64,000 nucleotides of DNA from Pomphorhynchus laevis. Taxonomy: Eukaryota; Acanthocephala; Palaeacanthocephala; Echinorhynchida; Pomphorhynchidae. The stretch lies in NCBI GenBank assembly GCA_012934845.2, contig WNNJ02002161.1:1-64000 (forward strand). The letters run 5' to 3'. Below are positions 11,301-26,300 of this stretch, one piece after another. A program made the translations under genes and the position numbers. The notes beneath the pieces were generated by a model. It saw only the letters and a list, made by a program, of their open reading frames with translations, ran no database searches and was not told the DNA's origin. How positions within the stretch are numbered: the stretch's first letter is position 1; each line of letters opens with the position of its first letter.

Positions 11301-14300
11301 ACAAATTCGGAATTGATTAATTATGATAATAGACGCGATTGCAAAGGCTGCCATTGCCAAGGGATCTCCCTGTGTCACTCCCTCCCTTGACCATAAAGAT
11401 GTAATTCCGGTAATCATTTCAGCTTCCAAAGAGTATATATTCGATAATGTTGGTGCAAGACCTGGGCAAATATGCTTCACATCTTTAAAAGAACCTTTCT
11501 GTTAATCATATTAAAGCATTTTTGGTATTGACTGCTAATAGACCGTTTTGTTCATTATTATTGAATAATGAACTATTACAATGAATTATTATTCACTAAT
11601 AAATTTAGAAAATTTATTATATAAATTTTAATTTATTATACATATAAATATATATTCCCATTAGAGAATATTTCTATTTCATTATAGGGAATTGGAAATA
11701 TATTAACGTATATTTCATTCCCTTATTTTATATCTTATTTATATCTTTTAACGTCGCCGTAATATTAAGATCATGACGATAGTATTATTCGATGCTAGAT
11801 CGATGCTAGCGATACTTTCAAATCAAAGAATTTATTTCAATCAATAAATAAATATGTAATCAATTAATTTGTATTCCAATCGATTAATTTAATCTATATT
11901 TCTTAACCTGTCCTTGATTTTGTCTTTAATCATTTTTAAAAACACTCCGCGATGCTATTTTTCTTCTCGTACTTGTTGGCAAATAATCAATAATGGGTAT
12001 TTGACACTGTCGGTTACTGCAAAGTAACTGACATATTTTTACTTTGCAAACAATTTATTTATTTAGCTTTAATGCTTTTATTCGTCGATTTAATATTGCA
12101 ATATGCAAAGATCTTTGCCATAAATTGCCATTATCTTGAGATACTAATTATAATATTATGACGACGATAATATTATAATAATATAGTAATGACGTCATAT
12201 AATGATGTCGTATAATAATGACATCATATAATTTGACGACGATATAACAATTCATTGCCATATATTGCCATTATCTTGAGACATTAACTATAATATGACG
12301 AATTATTGTGTTCTTTTAAAACTTAGAAAATACATTGAGCAATAATCTTTATGCAATACATTCATCAAATAACGATTGTTATAATTATAGTAAATAACGT
12401 GATTATATGTGATTATAGTAAATATGTGATTATAGTATTATAATATAATATAATATTATAATATTATAGTATCACCTATTATTCTTTATTGTCAATATTC
12501 TATATCATTTTGTTATACATTTCTTATTGTAGAAAAAGAAAATACAGAAAAGCTCTCCAAAAATGCTACATTTGCTTATCGATTGGCCCTTAAATCATTC
12601 GAATCAAAGATTGTAAGATCAGGTAATTTTGAAAATTTTATATTAGCCTTTAAACGTTAAAAGTATTTCATTAATTTTTTATATTGAATTATCATTTCAT
12701 TTTTATGAATCTGTGAATAAAATATTCAATTTAATATATTTTAATATATTTTAATATATTATATTATTTTAATATAATATATTATATTTTATATATAAAT
12801 CTATATAAATGATATATAGAATAAACATCGTTATTCAAAAAATGTTGAAACTGAATTTCACTTTTATATCTAATTTTCCACCTTGTAATTTATCATAAAT
12901 CTTAAATTATACTTAAATCTTTAATTATATTTGCTTAATATTTATTATAATATTATATATTGTTCTATGTATATTTAAATAATTAAATTTTGTATCTTAA
13001 AGTATCAAAAGCTTCATATTATGTCTAGATATTTGTCATGTACTGTTTTATAAATTCTTGAAATTTTACAGGTAAAACATGCCCAAATTGCTTTTCGAAG
13101 ATTCGATCGATTCGACACGATCAAAAATTTAAAATATTCTACACTCAACAAAAGACGAAATCAAAATTATCGCAAGATACGTAAGTATCTTTTAAGTGCC
13201 TATAAAAAATTGCTTAAAGTTATTCAATCGCTTATATCAGACACAAATTTGATTATTGAAGTAAACATTTTAAAGTTGACATTGGTATTTTTATGTAAAT
13301 TCAATATTCGAATATTTATCCTGATATTAAAAATGAACAAATTTTATACAAAAGTAGTTGTTACAAATATGATACAAACATCTCAGCTATCTAAAATGGT
13401 TTAAGATAAGATTTCGCCATCCTTGCATTTTATTTTAGATTTCTATTTTAGATCTTTTAGTGAATGTGTTGAAATTATGTATTTTACTTCCTTATTATTT
13501 TAATTTTATTATTTTGTTATTTTGATAAAATTACTAAAGTCGTTTATTTTTCATATATTTTTATTTTATGTAGCTCTATTTTTCTTTATTCTTTCGTATT
13601 TTTTTAGTCAACGATTAATAATTAATGACTGACAAATACTTAATTAATCAAGAAAATCATGCAATTAAAGTATCAATTTAATTATAAATTCACTTTGCTT
13701 TATATTTTTATTTCATTGTTTTTGCTATGATTTTAGATTAATTAACAGCGACGAACATGATTGGCGCAATCAAGTAGGTAGCCTTTTTGAACATCGCGAC
13801 TAGCGCTATTTAGACATTTGATTTAGTATCTTTGAATAATTAACGGATTGTTTTTTTTAATTTATTAAAAAAACATTGTTTTTTTTATTTGATGAAAAAG
13901 TTTAATTTTGTAAACTCTATTTGTGGGGAAAAGTAGTCTATTTCCATAGTTTATTTAGCCTCATTTACCTATCGGTATTGGGCAAAGAGAAAATAAAGAC
14001 AAAGGATAATAAAATAATATTACAAGTTACCGCTTGCTATTCGCTGCTTTTTATCAATGTCTTTAAGTGGAATCTTCTTTAGTACCTGGCAACGAAACAC
14101 GTGAAAGATATTTGCACTTTTATTTATGCATAATGCATAAATACATGAACTGGATATTTCATGTAGCGAGATACCAATTGTACACAACCTGTCGTAATAT
14201 CCATTAATGGATACGCGCCAAACCAGGGGTCGCTTTCTGCTGCAAGGGTCTCTCCAAGTAGACTGTGCATGCAGGAGTATTACAATACTCAGGATTTATG

Positions 14301-17300
14301 AATTCAATTTTGCCGTAAAACATCCGGATTAGACATATACGAAGAAGTGATGCCAAGTTTATATATTCTCTTGTGTATTTGGAGCAAGACTCTAATGAAG
14401 AAAGCAATGCGACCATTCGTGAGGTCACTTAGTCGGGATTACGACTACATTCTTAACAAATCGCCATTGCACTTTATATATTTGCTCAAAATTATATGAG
14501 TTATATCCCACCAAATTGTAAGTAATGTGTAAGTTACAATCGGAAACAATGGATCGGAAATATCTTAATGCCCCTGCAAAGGACAGCGCTCCTAGGGTTT
14601 TGGCTGAGGAAGTGGCGCTTACAATTTTGGCGAATTTACGATGCAGATGTTCAGTGAATGACCATTTTGTTGAAATAATTCCCAAATAGTTGTACGAATT
14701 GCAGAATTCGATAACTTCATTTCCAATGCTCAACCTATCACGTTGACATAATAGACCACCCCGGCGAAATTAAATTTCTCCTTACTTTTGTATCTATTTT
14801 GTCAAACGCTCATTTTAAAATCGATGAAGCTTACATAAGTATATTTATGTCACCTTCATATATGTAGAAATAATATATTAATGATGAAATTATTAACATT
14901 ATTATTTATCTTATAATGTAATATTTAATATAATTTATTTAAAAACGTTTATTGAATCGGAATAACACAAGAGCAAAAAATGATAATTTAACTCATAAAA
15001 TTTAATAATATATATTTTTTAAATAACATATTTTTTGTCTGAAATTACATTTAAAATTTTTCTAATAAAGGCAACACAATCTGAAGCGATTCAAACATAT
15101 TTCTCTCCAATTGATGTACGAAATCATCTTACAGAACTATGGCGAAATGACAAAGATATTCTTTCGGCATTTTATGGCTTAAAAGAGAAAGATGAGAATG
15201 CGTCTTCGCTGCTTGATCTGTTCATGCTGGAATCAGTATTGGTAGTACCGCCAAAATTTCGTCCGGTAAGTTATATATCGTGAGTTAAATTTAATTTGAA
15301 TTTAAAAAAATTCAAAATGATTTATAATTTTACGAATTCTGAAAATACTTATATACTTACCTCACCAATTAACTTAATTACTTTATAATTAAGCACATAG
15401 CATTTAAAGTTAAATCAATTGTAAATATAATTGTAAATACAACAAAAATATAATTTGATAACTTTAACGAATTATAAATTATTTTCCGAATTAACGAATT
15501 ATAAATTATTTTAAAAATATAAATATTTCAGTTATTGAAACTTTCAGTTATAAAATTTATTAATTTTTAATATTGTGCTGAAATTTAATGTTCGAAAATT
15601 TTATTTACTTGGGAAAATGTGAATTATTTTAGGTAATTGTCTTAATACAATTATAATTTATACAATATAATTGTGGAATATTATTATAATAATATATTTT
15701 TCTTGAGTTACATAACCTATTTATTAAAAATAAGAATAATTAATTTATTTAAATTTTTTTTAATTTATTTTAAAGCGTTTTACAAAGAAACAATCAGATT
15801 AAATTATTTAAACTCTTTAATTTTTAACAGCTAATATCTTTTATAAAAGATAATTATATTCTAATTAAATTACATAATTAATATGAAATTAATCATAAAA
15901 TTAAAAATTATTTAATCAAGTTTTATTGTATAATTATTTATTATTTTATTAGAATAGAATCAAATTCTAAATACCGTAATGTATATCGCTTATCTTATTT
16001 ATGATTCATATAATTAATAATATTTTAAAATAATTTAAAAATATTTCTTATAAATGCAATTATTTAGTTACTAAATGGCAGTAACCCAAATTTTTCTTTA
16101 GTTAAATTCTCTACGCGGAATGATATCGGAAAATGCCGAATCTACAGCTTACAATGCCATAATACATGAGAATAACGAACTTCAATCCATTTTGATAGAC
16201 AGCAAAAAAGTTGTTTCGTAAAATCTGTCTTGTATTAGATAAGTTGAAAATTAATTTGTAGAAATCTAATGACAAGGAGGTCAAACGCAAACTTCAATTA
16301 CATTGGATGCTGCTACAGAGGAAAGTTAATGGGATTTATGAATCACAGAATATCGGTAGAACAGCTCTACGTGCTGATCAGTTCAAAGGCGTCAAAGAGG
16401 TATAACAAAGAGGATTGCAGTGTTAATTTTTCATCTGTTTGTCTTAAGCTTATTGAGAAAAAGGAAGGAATTCTTCGTAAAAACATAATGGGCAAGAGAG
16501 TAGATTTTGCTGGAAGATCAGTAATTTCTCCGGATCCATACTTAGCTACTTTCGAAATTGGAGTTCCAGAGTTTTTTGCTAAAAGCCTAGACTACCCCGA
16601 AGCCATTAATAAATACAATTTCGCAAGGATTTATCAACTGATATTAAGGGGTCCAAATGAATTTCCAGGGTAGTTAGACTTCAGATTTATTAATTATCCG
16701 TATCCATTTGTATTCTTGTCCAGTATAAAAATACAATATAAATATAATATTTAATTACCTTTGATAGATTATTTTATGATTAAAATATTATAATTATCTA
16801 TAATAATTAGATTTATTAATAATTATATTTATCTATATATCTATTAATACTTGGATTGCTTTATTTTACTTTATAAAAAAGCAAATAAATAATACTATAA
16901 ATAACTCTAAATCAAGCAATTAATTGCCAACATTTTTATCTGTTAATTTATTAGATCTGCTAAATGGTCAATATTTTACAAAAATAATAAATAATAATAA
17001 ATAATATTTTGATATTTCAATATTTTAAGCTGGTCAAATAGTTTACAAAAATAAAATATATTAATTGTTTGTATAATTTATAATTTCATATACGTATTTT
17101 TATTAATTGTTATTTTTATTTTTTCAATAATTATTTGGTTAAAATTTTTGGTTATTTAAACTTACAATATCATATACATACAATCATAAACCTGATCATA
17201 TCTGGAAGTTACAGCTTAAACACACAATCGTCCAGCTTGACACAACACAAACTACAACTTGAAAATATGTCAAAGGGCGTGCCATCAGCACTTCCTAGAT

Positions 17301-20300
17301 GATGCGGTTGTAATGGACCGAACGCTGTTTGCAAGGGTTGTCGGTGTCGCAAGGCTAACAAGCATTGTACGAACTGTGCAGCGCCTAATTGCTCAAATAA
17401 CAGCCCTTCTATCAATATGGAGAGACAAAATGCACGCACCAATGAGTTTATTGACGACGACATTAATCAACTGTTGTCAAGCGTTCAGATTACGGCAGCT
17501 CCTAACAAACCGCAAATAACATGTCTTCTTCATCTACCGACCATATCAACAATTTATGATGAAATTAGAACATTGAGACCAAACCTCTTTCATCCCCCAA
17601 TTTGTGATGCCAGTAATAGGTTCGTGGACCTTTTGACTTCGGCATACAGCAAATTCACTAACAACCATCCTGAACACCCAACTGCATTGAAAGAGGCAAC
17701 TGTAATGTGTCAGCTATTACTCCAAAGATTACCGACGAGAAAAACAGCCGCGTTGGGAAAGGCTCTTGAAAGACACTTGGATGCATGACAAAATGGTGAT
17801 TTCATAGTCTTGCTATATAAAGGTATTGTTCTTCAAAATGCCGTGAATGCTCAGACTAGAAAACCACGTACAAAGCACAATGACCGCTTAAAGTCATTTT
17901 CATGGCTCATGCAATCAGGAAACACAAGAGGTGCGCTTAATAGTCTTACCATAAAAGAGTCTGACGAACCAGCCTTGTTTAAGATGAACGACGAACTGAA
18001 TGAACAGATGATTAAGAATATTCTGCTAGATCTTCATCCCGCTGCCAGAGACGTGTAAGCGGTCGCTCTCCAAGAAAATAGTCTCAGTGGAAGTATTTCT
18101 CACCACCCAGCTGAATACACAGTTATTGATAGAACCAGGATAATGAAAGCTGCTAAAAAATTACAAGGCGGTGCGGGTCCATCCGGAATGACTGATGTTA
18201 TAATGAAAACGTTATTGAGCAGTTCCAAGACTCACTCTCAACGTCTTGCCGATGCTTTAGCTGACATGGTTTATAAAATTGCTACAGAAGCAATAAACCC
18301 CACCCATATGGAAGCATTCACGGCCAGCAGATAATCGCACTCAATAAAAAACCAGGGATTAGGCCAATAGGAGTTAGCGAGAGTATCCGACAATTGATTG
18401 GTAAGGTTATTCTCGAAGTCGCTTCCCCAAAATTGCAAGCAGTAGCAGGCGTTATGCAACTTTGTGCCGGTCAGCAGGCAAGTATTGAATATGCGATTTG
18501 TAGCATAAACAGTGAATTCTCGAGAAGCAATATGGTTGGCTTACTTGCTATCGATGCAGCGAATGCTTTCAATTGTGTCAATAGGAAACTCTTGCTGGCA
18601 AATGTTGGGATGGTATGTCCAGCTTTATCTGTGCCACTTTACAATACATATTAACATAATACACAGCTTATCATGGAAGGCAATATCATCATGGCACAAG
18701 AAGGCCTAACGCAAGGGGACCCTTGGCAATGGCGGCTTTTGCCGTATCTTCGTTGGTGCTTATTCATCGTCTACACGCCTCAGTTTCTGTCATTTTCCAG
18801 AGATGGGTTTCGGATGATGCTTCATTTGTTGGCAGCGTATCTACACTGCACAATGCATGGGAATGGCTTGCAGACAACGGTCCCCACTACGGCTATATTG
18901 TAAATCCAGTAAAGTCGAAGCTGTTGATACATCCTAATAATGAAGATCTCGCAAAGTCAGCGTTTACAGGAACGAGCATAGAAGTCGTGACAGATGGGTT
19001 GGTTATCCTTGGTTCTCTAATTGGTTTGTCAACATATAAACAATCTGATGTACACAGCTGGATTTCAAAGTCTATCTCTCTAATCACTAAGCTGACTGAC
19101 GCTGCTAGGTTTGATGCACACTCGGCTTATTCTGCAATCGTATATGAGGTCCAATCAAAGTGGATACACCTTTCAAGGACGACCAAAATCACTCCTGAAA
19201 GCATGCAATTATTACACGATGAGATTTATTGGCAATTTGTACAAATACTTGTCAACACCGAACTATCTTACATGCAGAAGCAAATTATTGCATTACAAAC
19301 GTCCGTTGGTGGTCTTGGCAACAGAAGTTATATCGTGGAAGCACTATCGCAGTTTGAGTCGTCAAGAATTTTAACGTCTATTTGCTCAAAGATTTGAGTT
19401 TTTCTGAATTAATTGATGCCCAACATGAGGCCCGAAGACTTATAACCAGCACAAACTTAGCCACTGCCAAAGCCAAAAGAGATGATATCGTCAGATTATT
19501 CGAGGATGCAGATGTTTTACAGTACGCTAGTTGGAAGAGCACATACAGCTGGTTAACAATCCGTTCACTATCGTTTAAATCATTCCACCTGTCACATCAT
19601 GAATTTCAAGATGCTGTCGCAGCACGGTATGGATGGTCTTCAAACGACATATCGGGTATATGCATCTGTCGATCAGAGATGTCTTGCTATCATGCGTTAT
19701 CGTGTCGTACGGGTGCCTTGACAATAATTAGACATAACGAAATACGAGATACACTATCTAGCTATTTGTCCACTGCATGTAGCTGTGTTGCCTTGAACCG
19801 TGCCTGTTAGTAGTACACGAATGCTACAACTTTTTGACCAGTACGATAACTCGCAAACCTGAAGATCAAGCAGATATTGTGTGAAACAGACTTTTTGGAA
19901 CTATGATGGAGCGAACGTTCATCAACGTTTGTGTCTTCAATAATCTTGCACCATCCTATTCCATTAAGTCACCATCCGCCGCATTTGAATGTCACAAATG
20001 CAGAAAGCGAGCGAAATAAGAAGAACGAATTATTGATATTGAAAATGCATCCTTTTCTCCATTCGTAGCTTCCACTAACGGCGCTCTTGGACCGGCAGCG
20101 TCTGCTTTGCTTAAGAACTTAGCTAGAAAACTAGCAGATAAAAATTGTACGGACTATATTAATGAGATAAGCGCTTTGCGCACATCAATCGGCATATCTT
20201 CGGCTAGAATGATATGGGCTTGCTTAAGAGCATCAAGATCAAAGATCGTGCGCCATTCTGGCAACATTCCAATACGGAGTCGGTGATTACATCAAATGAA

Positions 20301-23300
20301 TACTTATTTTAATTTTGTTTATTTTAAATGGGCCCATTTGCGGGATTCCTTGAATGTAATTTTTGAAATAAATCAATAATAAACAAGTAAAAAATAATTA
20401 TTTGAATAATAAATGAGACGGAAGGGCAATATCGAAATAACAAGGCGCCCTGCTTTGTTATGTAAAAAATTTTTCTGAGATAATAAAATACAATTTCTGA
20501 TGATGATTCCAAACTCGAATCGAAAATTTAATAAATTTTCTACCTCTTGCTGGGCGTCTTGCCATTTCGATTTTGATTATTGAATAATAATTTTATTAAT
20601 TAATTTTAATAATTAATTACTAATAATTAATTAATTATTAGTAATAATTAATCAATTATTAGTAATAATTAATTACTAATTATACTTATTAACCTTAAAT
20701 AGGTAACTGTAACTTATAGTCGCTTATAAGACAATTGCGACTCTTTACTGTTTCGCTTTTGATAATCGAAAGTATTTAATTAAGTATTTTCTATAGTTTA
20801 CCCTTTAATATCATCAATTATTTGATCAGTCAAAATGCCTTTTTTCAATCTCACATGTTCATATTATCAATTTGTTTTTTAATATTTAGAGCTAAATATA
20901 TAAAAAAGTCCAGCGGAGCTGTAATTCGTCTTCGTCCTGATAGCTTTGAGCAAAGAAAGGAGATTGCTGATTCAATAAAACCAAATACTGGATGCCTTGT
21001 AATACCAATGTATTTTTTTATTTTTTATTTTTCTGATATAGATATATCGACATCTAGATAACGGCGACTATTTGATGATTAATCGGCAGCCAACTCTTCA
21101 CCGTCCTAGCTTCATGGGGCATGTTGTACGTGCTAATATAGAGCTCGTATTCTACTTTTTTAATACTGATCGCTGATAGATTTATCAATAATTCTTTAAT
21201 TATCAAATAATAATTTAGCAATTAATTATTTAATTAATAATATTTTGATAATTATTAATTGGCGAAAATAATATATAACCTATGATTATAAATACATTTT
21301 ACAAATTCGCAATAGATTCTTATGTAACACAGCGAATTACTTAGTAAATGTTGAATGTCCGTTCAATACAGCTCTTTGTTCAGTTACTGTTACAAAATTA
21401 ATTTATTATCACAACGATTTACTGTTTTAATTTAAGCTTTTATAATGATTCCGAAATAAGACAAACCAATGTTTGTCAAAAAAAATTAACATTCAAATAC
21501 AAAATTTAACATTTAGAATCAAAATTTGTTTCATACAAAATAAAAAAAATACAACTGACAGTTGTTATGATAGCTATCAGAAATTCTACAAATTTTTAAA
21601 GAACATTCGATTAATAAAAACTATTTGATCTTTAATACGTGATTATCAGACTATCACGATTATTTAAATGTTAATACCGGATTGAAAACACTGTTTTAAT
21701 TAGTTCGGAATCACGGAACGAATAAATGTTTTTGTAGATAACATTTATCTGATGATGTCAGTCACATATATTCGCCCAAATAATTAAACTATTACGACTT
21801 TGTAAAAATTAACAATTTATCATTAATAATAGAATTATGAAAATCAATCAAAGACATGTACATATCTACAGAATTCATCATTAATGAATGCACTTCTTAA
21901 CTTTGACTTGTATAAAAAATACTGAAGTCCATTAGTCAATTGCTCATAGATTTCATATTTTTATTAATTAAACATAATCTATGAATTTACACTTTAGGCT
22001 CGAGTGCTTAAGAATGAAAAGGTTATGCGACTTCATTATTCAAACTGTAAATCTTATAATGCTGACTTTGACGGTGACGAACTAAATTTGCATTTCCCTC
22101 AGGACGAACAATGTCGAGTTGAAATTGCTGAACTTAGTAAGCTTCATTTATTGATTAGTTTGTAATGAAATTGACACTTATTTTAATTAATTATATATAA
22201 CTACAATAATTTATATTAATAATGTTATATTATATATTGATAATATATTTTATTAACTTACATCAACGTTATAATCACTTTCTAATGTCTGGAATTCACT
22301 TCAACAAAAAAATAATTTATCGGTTCGTCTATTTAATCGTCGTGCAACCCAATTGAAATTATTAATTTCAATTAATAATTTATATAAAGTATTTTTGTAC
22401 TTAATTAATCGTTATTCCGCACATCGTAATATCAATTATTAATTTCAATTAATAATTTATATAAAGTATTTTTGTACTTAATTAATCGTTATTCCGCACA
22501 TCGTAATATCATATCATAACTTATAAATTATCAAAAATTATAACTTATGACTGTAAGTTATGTAATAATATAAAGTTATAAATACTCTGGTCAATAAACT
22601 GAGTCTTTGCATTTTATACTAATAATAAATAATTGTTAAATAAAAATGAATAACTAGAAATAATAAATATTTGTTATATAAGATTATGTATAATCAATTA
22701 TGTAAAAGTCAATTTTTATAAAGTGATTAATAACTAACAGACGATGGATCAGAATAAGATTAGAGGTCATCAGGAAGAACTGCTATGTTATAATGTTTCG
22801 GCCAATATTAATAGACCAAACATAGCTGCGATGACATACATTATTTCATCTGATGAAATTTTTCAAAAACATTTTCCGCTTTAAAGTATAAATTGTCTTG
22901 ATTTAAAAACTTTTTATTTTTTTTTGTGAGATTTTATGTTTGAAAAAAGCCGATATCATTACAAGACAAAAAGCCGATATCAGTACGCTTTAATTATAAA
23001 ATAATTAAAGCGTACTTATAATTCAAAGTATATTATTTATTATCCATCCATAAAAATTTGCCACTTAAGAGTTTAAATTTATTCTTTATATTATTGTGTT
23101 GATTTATATATTTTACTATTTTCTGCTTGATGTTATTTTTATAGTAACCTAGTTTAAAATATGTATCTATTAAATTATTTAAATGATTTTAAGAAAGCCA
23201 ATATCATTACATATTGTTGCAATTCTTAAAATTTCATTATTTAATGTATTATATTTTATATTATATGGTATGCATGAATGCTCATGCAAAAATATGTTTC

Positions 23301-26300
23301 TTGTAAATTTAAATATGTCATCTTTACGATATAAATTAAAAGTAGTTTTAATTGATGTTAATTTAATGTTCATATTTAGATATATACGTTTTTTGTCGTC
23401 AATATAAAAATAATCAAATATAATTGAATAATTAATTGAATAATTTAGATATATATAAAAATTCAAAATCATTATTTAATGTATTATATAATGCCTCAAT
23501 TTTATTACATATTATGATTATTTAGTCTACTTTATTTTAATACAAGGCATATTGTATTAAATATTTTTTCGCTTTATAGTTTAAGCGAAAAACGTTCTTT
23601 AAAAATAAGTCAGCTATAATTGGGCTACTATCACCTTTCATTTGAACAACTTTTAATTGTCTAAATATAGATGTCCCTACCTTTAAATAATTTTGATTTA
23701 TCAAAATATTTAAGGATTCTATTAATTCAATTTTATCCATATATTTATATTTATTTGATGGTTTAATTTTTGTTAGATAGGCGTTATAATTATTATAACA
23801 TATATATGTATATCTTTTTCCGAATATAAGATTAATTAATTTTACTAACGCTTCTTTAATATCTACTAAATCTAGATTTGTATAAAGAGTACTAAAATCG
23901 TATGTATTTATATTTTGAAAATTTATTCCTTTTGTCTGTTCTAAAAATTCTTTTGTAGAATTAATACTGAAATAGTGTTTTATTTTACAATATTTCTTAA
24001 TGTGTGTTTAAATTACTATAAATACATATATTCATATCAATATATCTTTAAATATATTATATATTATTATATCTTTATTATATCTTTAATAATATTTTTT
24101 ATAAATATATTTTTATTTAAATAAAATTAACCTCTTTTTAATTCGGGATTTCTAAAGTTCGTTTTGTAATACTTTAACTTTTTAAACGAATTCACCCGAT
24201 TTCTTTGATATTTTTATTTCATACGATTCGCAACATAATATGACGTACATATTATTGTATAATTTTTGGTATTTTTTGTTTTTGTATTGCATTATTTTGC
24301 GCCGAATTACTTGTGAGACTATTTATATATAATATTTATATATTTACAATTTTTGAAATATAAAAATATTCAAATATATTGGTATTAAATCATTAAATTA
24401 GGTAACGATAATCAATCGTTGTTTTAAAAATTTAGTGTTGAACACAAAGAATTATATTGCTCCTAAAGATGGTACCCCTCTTGGTGGTCTTATACACGAT
24501 CACATTGTATCTTCAGTGAAGATGACTTGCAGATCTACGTTTTTCGAACGGTCAGTATTTTAAACTTGATATTCACCTCAATTATAATTTTATAATATTT
24601 AGGAGTCAATATCAACAGTTAGTTGTTAATGCATTCGCTACCTTGACTGGTAAGCCATTGAATTTACTAAAGCCTTGCATATTAAAACCAAAAGCTCTCT
24701 GGTCTGGTAAACAGGTTAGAATATCTTAGATACCATTTAATTGTCGTTTTTTACTTAATTACTAAAGTATTTATTATATGTCATATTTATAATACCTATA
24801 AATTATTAAGTATTTTCTAGGTGATATCTACAATAATCTTGAATTTGAGAAGTGATGTAAGCTGTAATCTGAACATTTCTGGTAGTTGCAAAATATCAGA
24901 CAAGGTACATAATTTATTGTTAATAACATTAAAATTTATGAAATATGTAATATCCCACGAAACTTGGATTAAAATGTCCACCTGCTTTTCTAGCTTGTTA
25001 TATTTATAAGATATTTTAATAATTTTGATAATATATTGATAATAATTTTAAAGTTAATAATGTAGAGATGTATTATTGGCCTCTTAGTCTCGACATTATA
25101 AATAAATAAAATAAATAAAAACACCGAATATACATTAAAGCAAAGAAAAGTACAAAATGTCTTCGCCATGGCTACCGACTCTGTAGTTTGTCAATCTTCG
25201 TCAAGCTCCTCTTTGAAAGATGGGGGCAGTCAAACACGTGAAGTAAGGAATTACATGATTGGAGGCAATACATACAGATGCATGTTGATGTACGGTTATG
25301 AAGGGGGATACGAATAGAGCAAAATTTATCATGGTACCCATGAAGAGAAACTCTCCAAGTAAGAGGGCGTTGTTGCGTTTATGGATTTCGCCAATTGATT
25401 TGAATGAATGCAGGGGTCAGGTATATGTCTGGGTCAAGCCAAGATAATTTTGCTTCAAGGTTTTCGAGATGATGATAGAATTCAGCTGTTCTAGGAAGAT
25501 GGATGCGATTACAAAGAAACACATAACAAGATTGAAGCTTTGAAATCGCTGCTACAGCAGTAGAAGAAGATTTAGGAGAGACACCTATAACGCGTTTAAA
25601 AAATCTCCATTGGCACCTGTCGATTTGGGCGAAGTTAGACGGAGATAAATCTTCCCAGAATGCAGGTAATCCATATTGAATTATAGGAAGAAGCATGATA
25701 CGGAAGTAGCGAATAGCACCTTCGAATGAGAGTGAACCAATGTTGGAAGCATGAGAGGTTGCAATTGCAACTTTAGATGCTTTGCGGTCAAGATAAAGTT
25801 GTAACGACCATCTGGATGAAAGCATAATACCTAAGTAGGTGTAGTTTTTACAGAATTCTAGAGGATGATTATTAAGTAATAGCTTGTCTGACCGGTAAAT
25901 TGGGCATCCCTTACGGAATTTTATAATTTTCGATTTCTCCATATTCACCTCTAATTGATTTATTCTACATAATGCATCTAATGCCTTGAGAGAAAGCTGC
26001 GATTCCATTAGATCACGAGATATGATGACAAGATCATCAGCATAGAGAACTGATATGATATCTATAGAGTTTACACGGAAACATGAAGGTAGATCCGCTA
26101 AAAAGAAGGAGAATAACAGAGGGCTCAATGAGTCACCTTATATGACTCCGCGGTTTGCGATTAAAGGCTCGGAGAATTGAAGGACATCAAAGACGCAGAG
26201 TGTGTTCGGACGTAAAATTGAGCAGAGAAAATGAAGGAAACGTCCATAGACTTTGGCTTGAGCAGCGAGTTTATTCAGCAGAAGTTCACGATTGATAGAG

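Larger units (their letters stand above)
9895..11560 (-). mobile_element. RLE-type LINE, 5'-truncated
   Basis: Minus-strand retrotransposon of the group with a restriction-like endonuclease after the RT (R2/NeSL/R4-like; exact clade not assigned). From 11560 downwards: GLLAVN.KNAFN (RT motif A), [17 protein letters not shown] (motif B), LGAPIGNEE and [14 protein letters not shown] (thumb region), FSRTTQ, then the Cys-rich stretch [27 protein letters not shown] and the nuclease region. Broken by several frame changes; same family as 17215-20290. It lies antisense in POLR1A intron 3. Confidence 0.85.
17215..20290 (+). mobile_element. RLE-type LINE, near full coding length but broken
   Basis: Sense-strand retrotransposon in POLR1A intron 10, same family as 9895-11560. 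In order: a Cys-rich N-terminal block (17303-17400), linker (17417-18058), [11 protein letters not shown] and [14 protein letters not shown] (RT fingers), [16 protein letters not shown] (motif A), EGLTQGDP (motif B), VSDDASF in place of F/Y-x-DD (motif C), WIHLSRTT, a C-x-C...C zinc knuckle with RHNEIRD, and the nuclease tail with [13 protein letters not shown] and [11 protein letters not shown] near 20200. Several frame changes and stops make it inactive. Confidence 0.88.

Noticed and set aside
16262-16669. Single uninterrupted exon reading [18 protein letters not shown] onward into EKKEG
   Set aside because: The first 138 nt in this frame have no similarity to Pol I, while another frame gives the conserved W..LQ..VN and GVKE joined over a 49-nt intron.
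22770-22880. Permuted hammerhead (GAAA before CTGATGA) in the Naiad tail
   Set aside because: The bases flanking the core do not pair into stem II, and stems I and III are missing.
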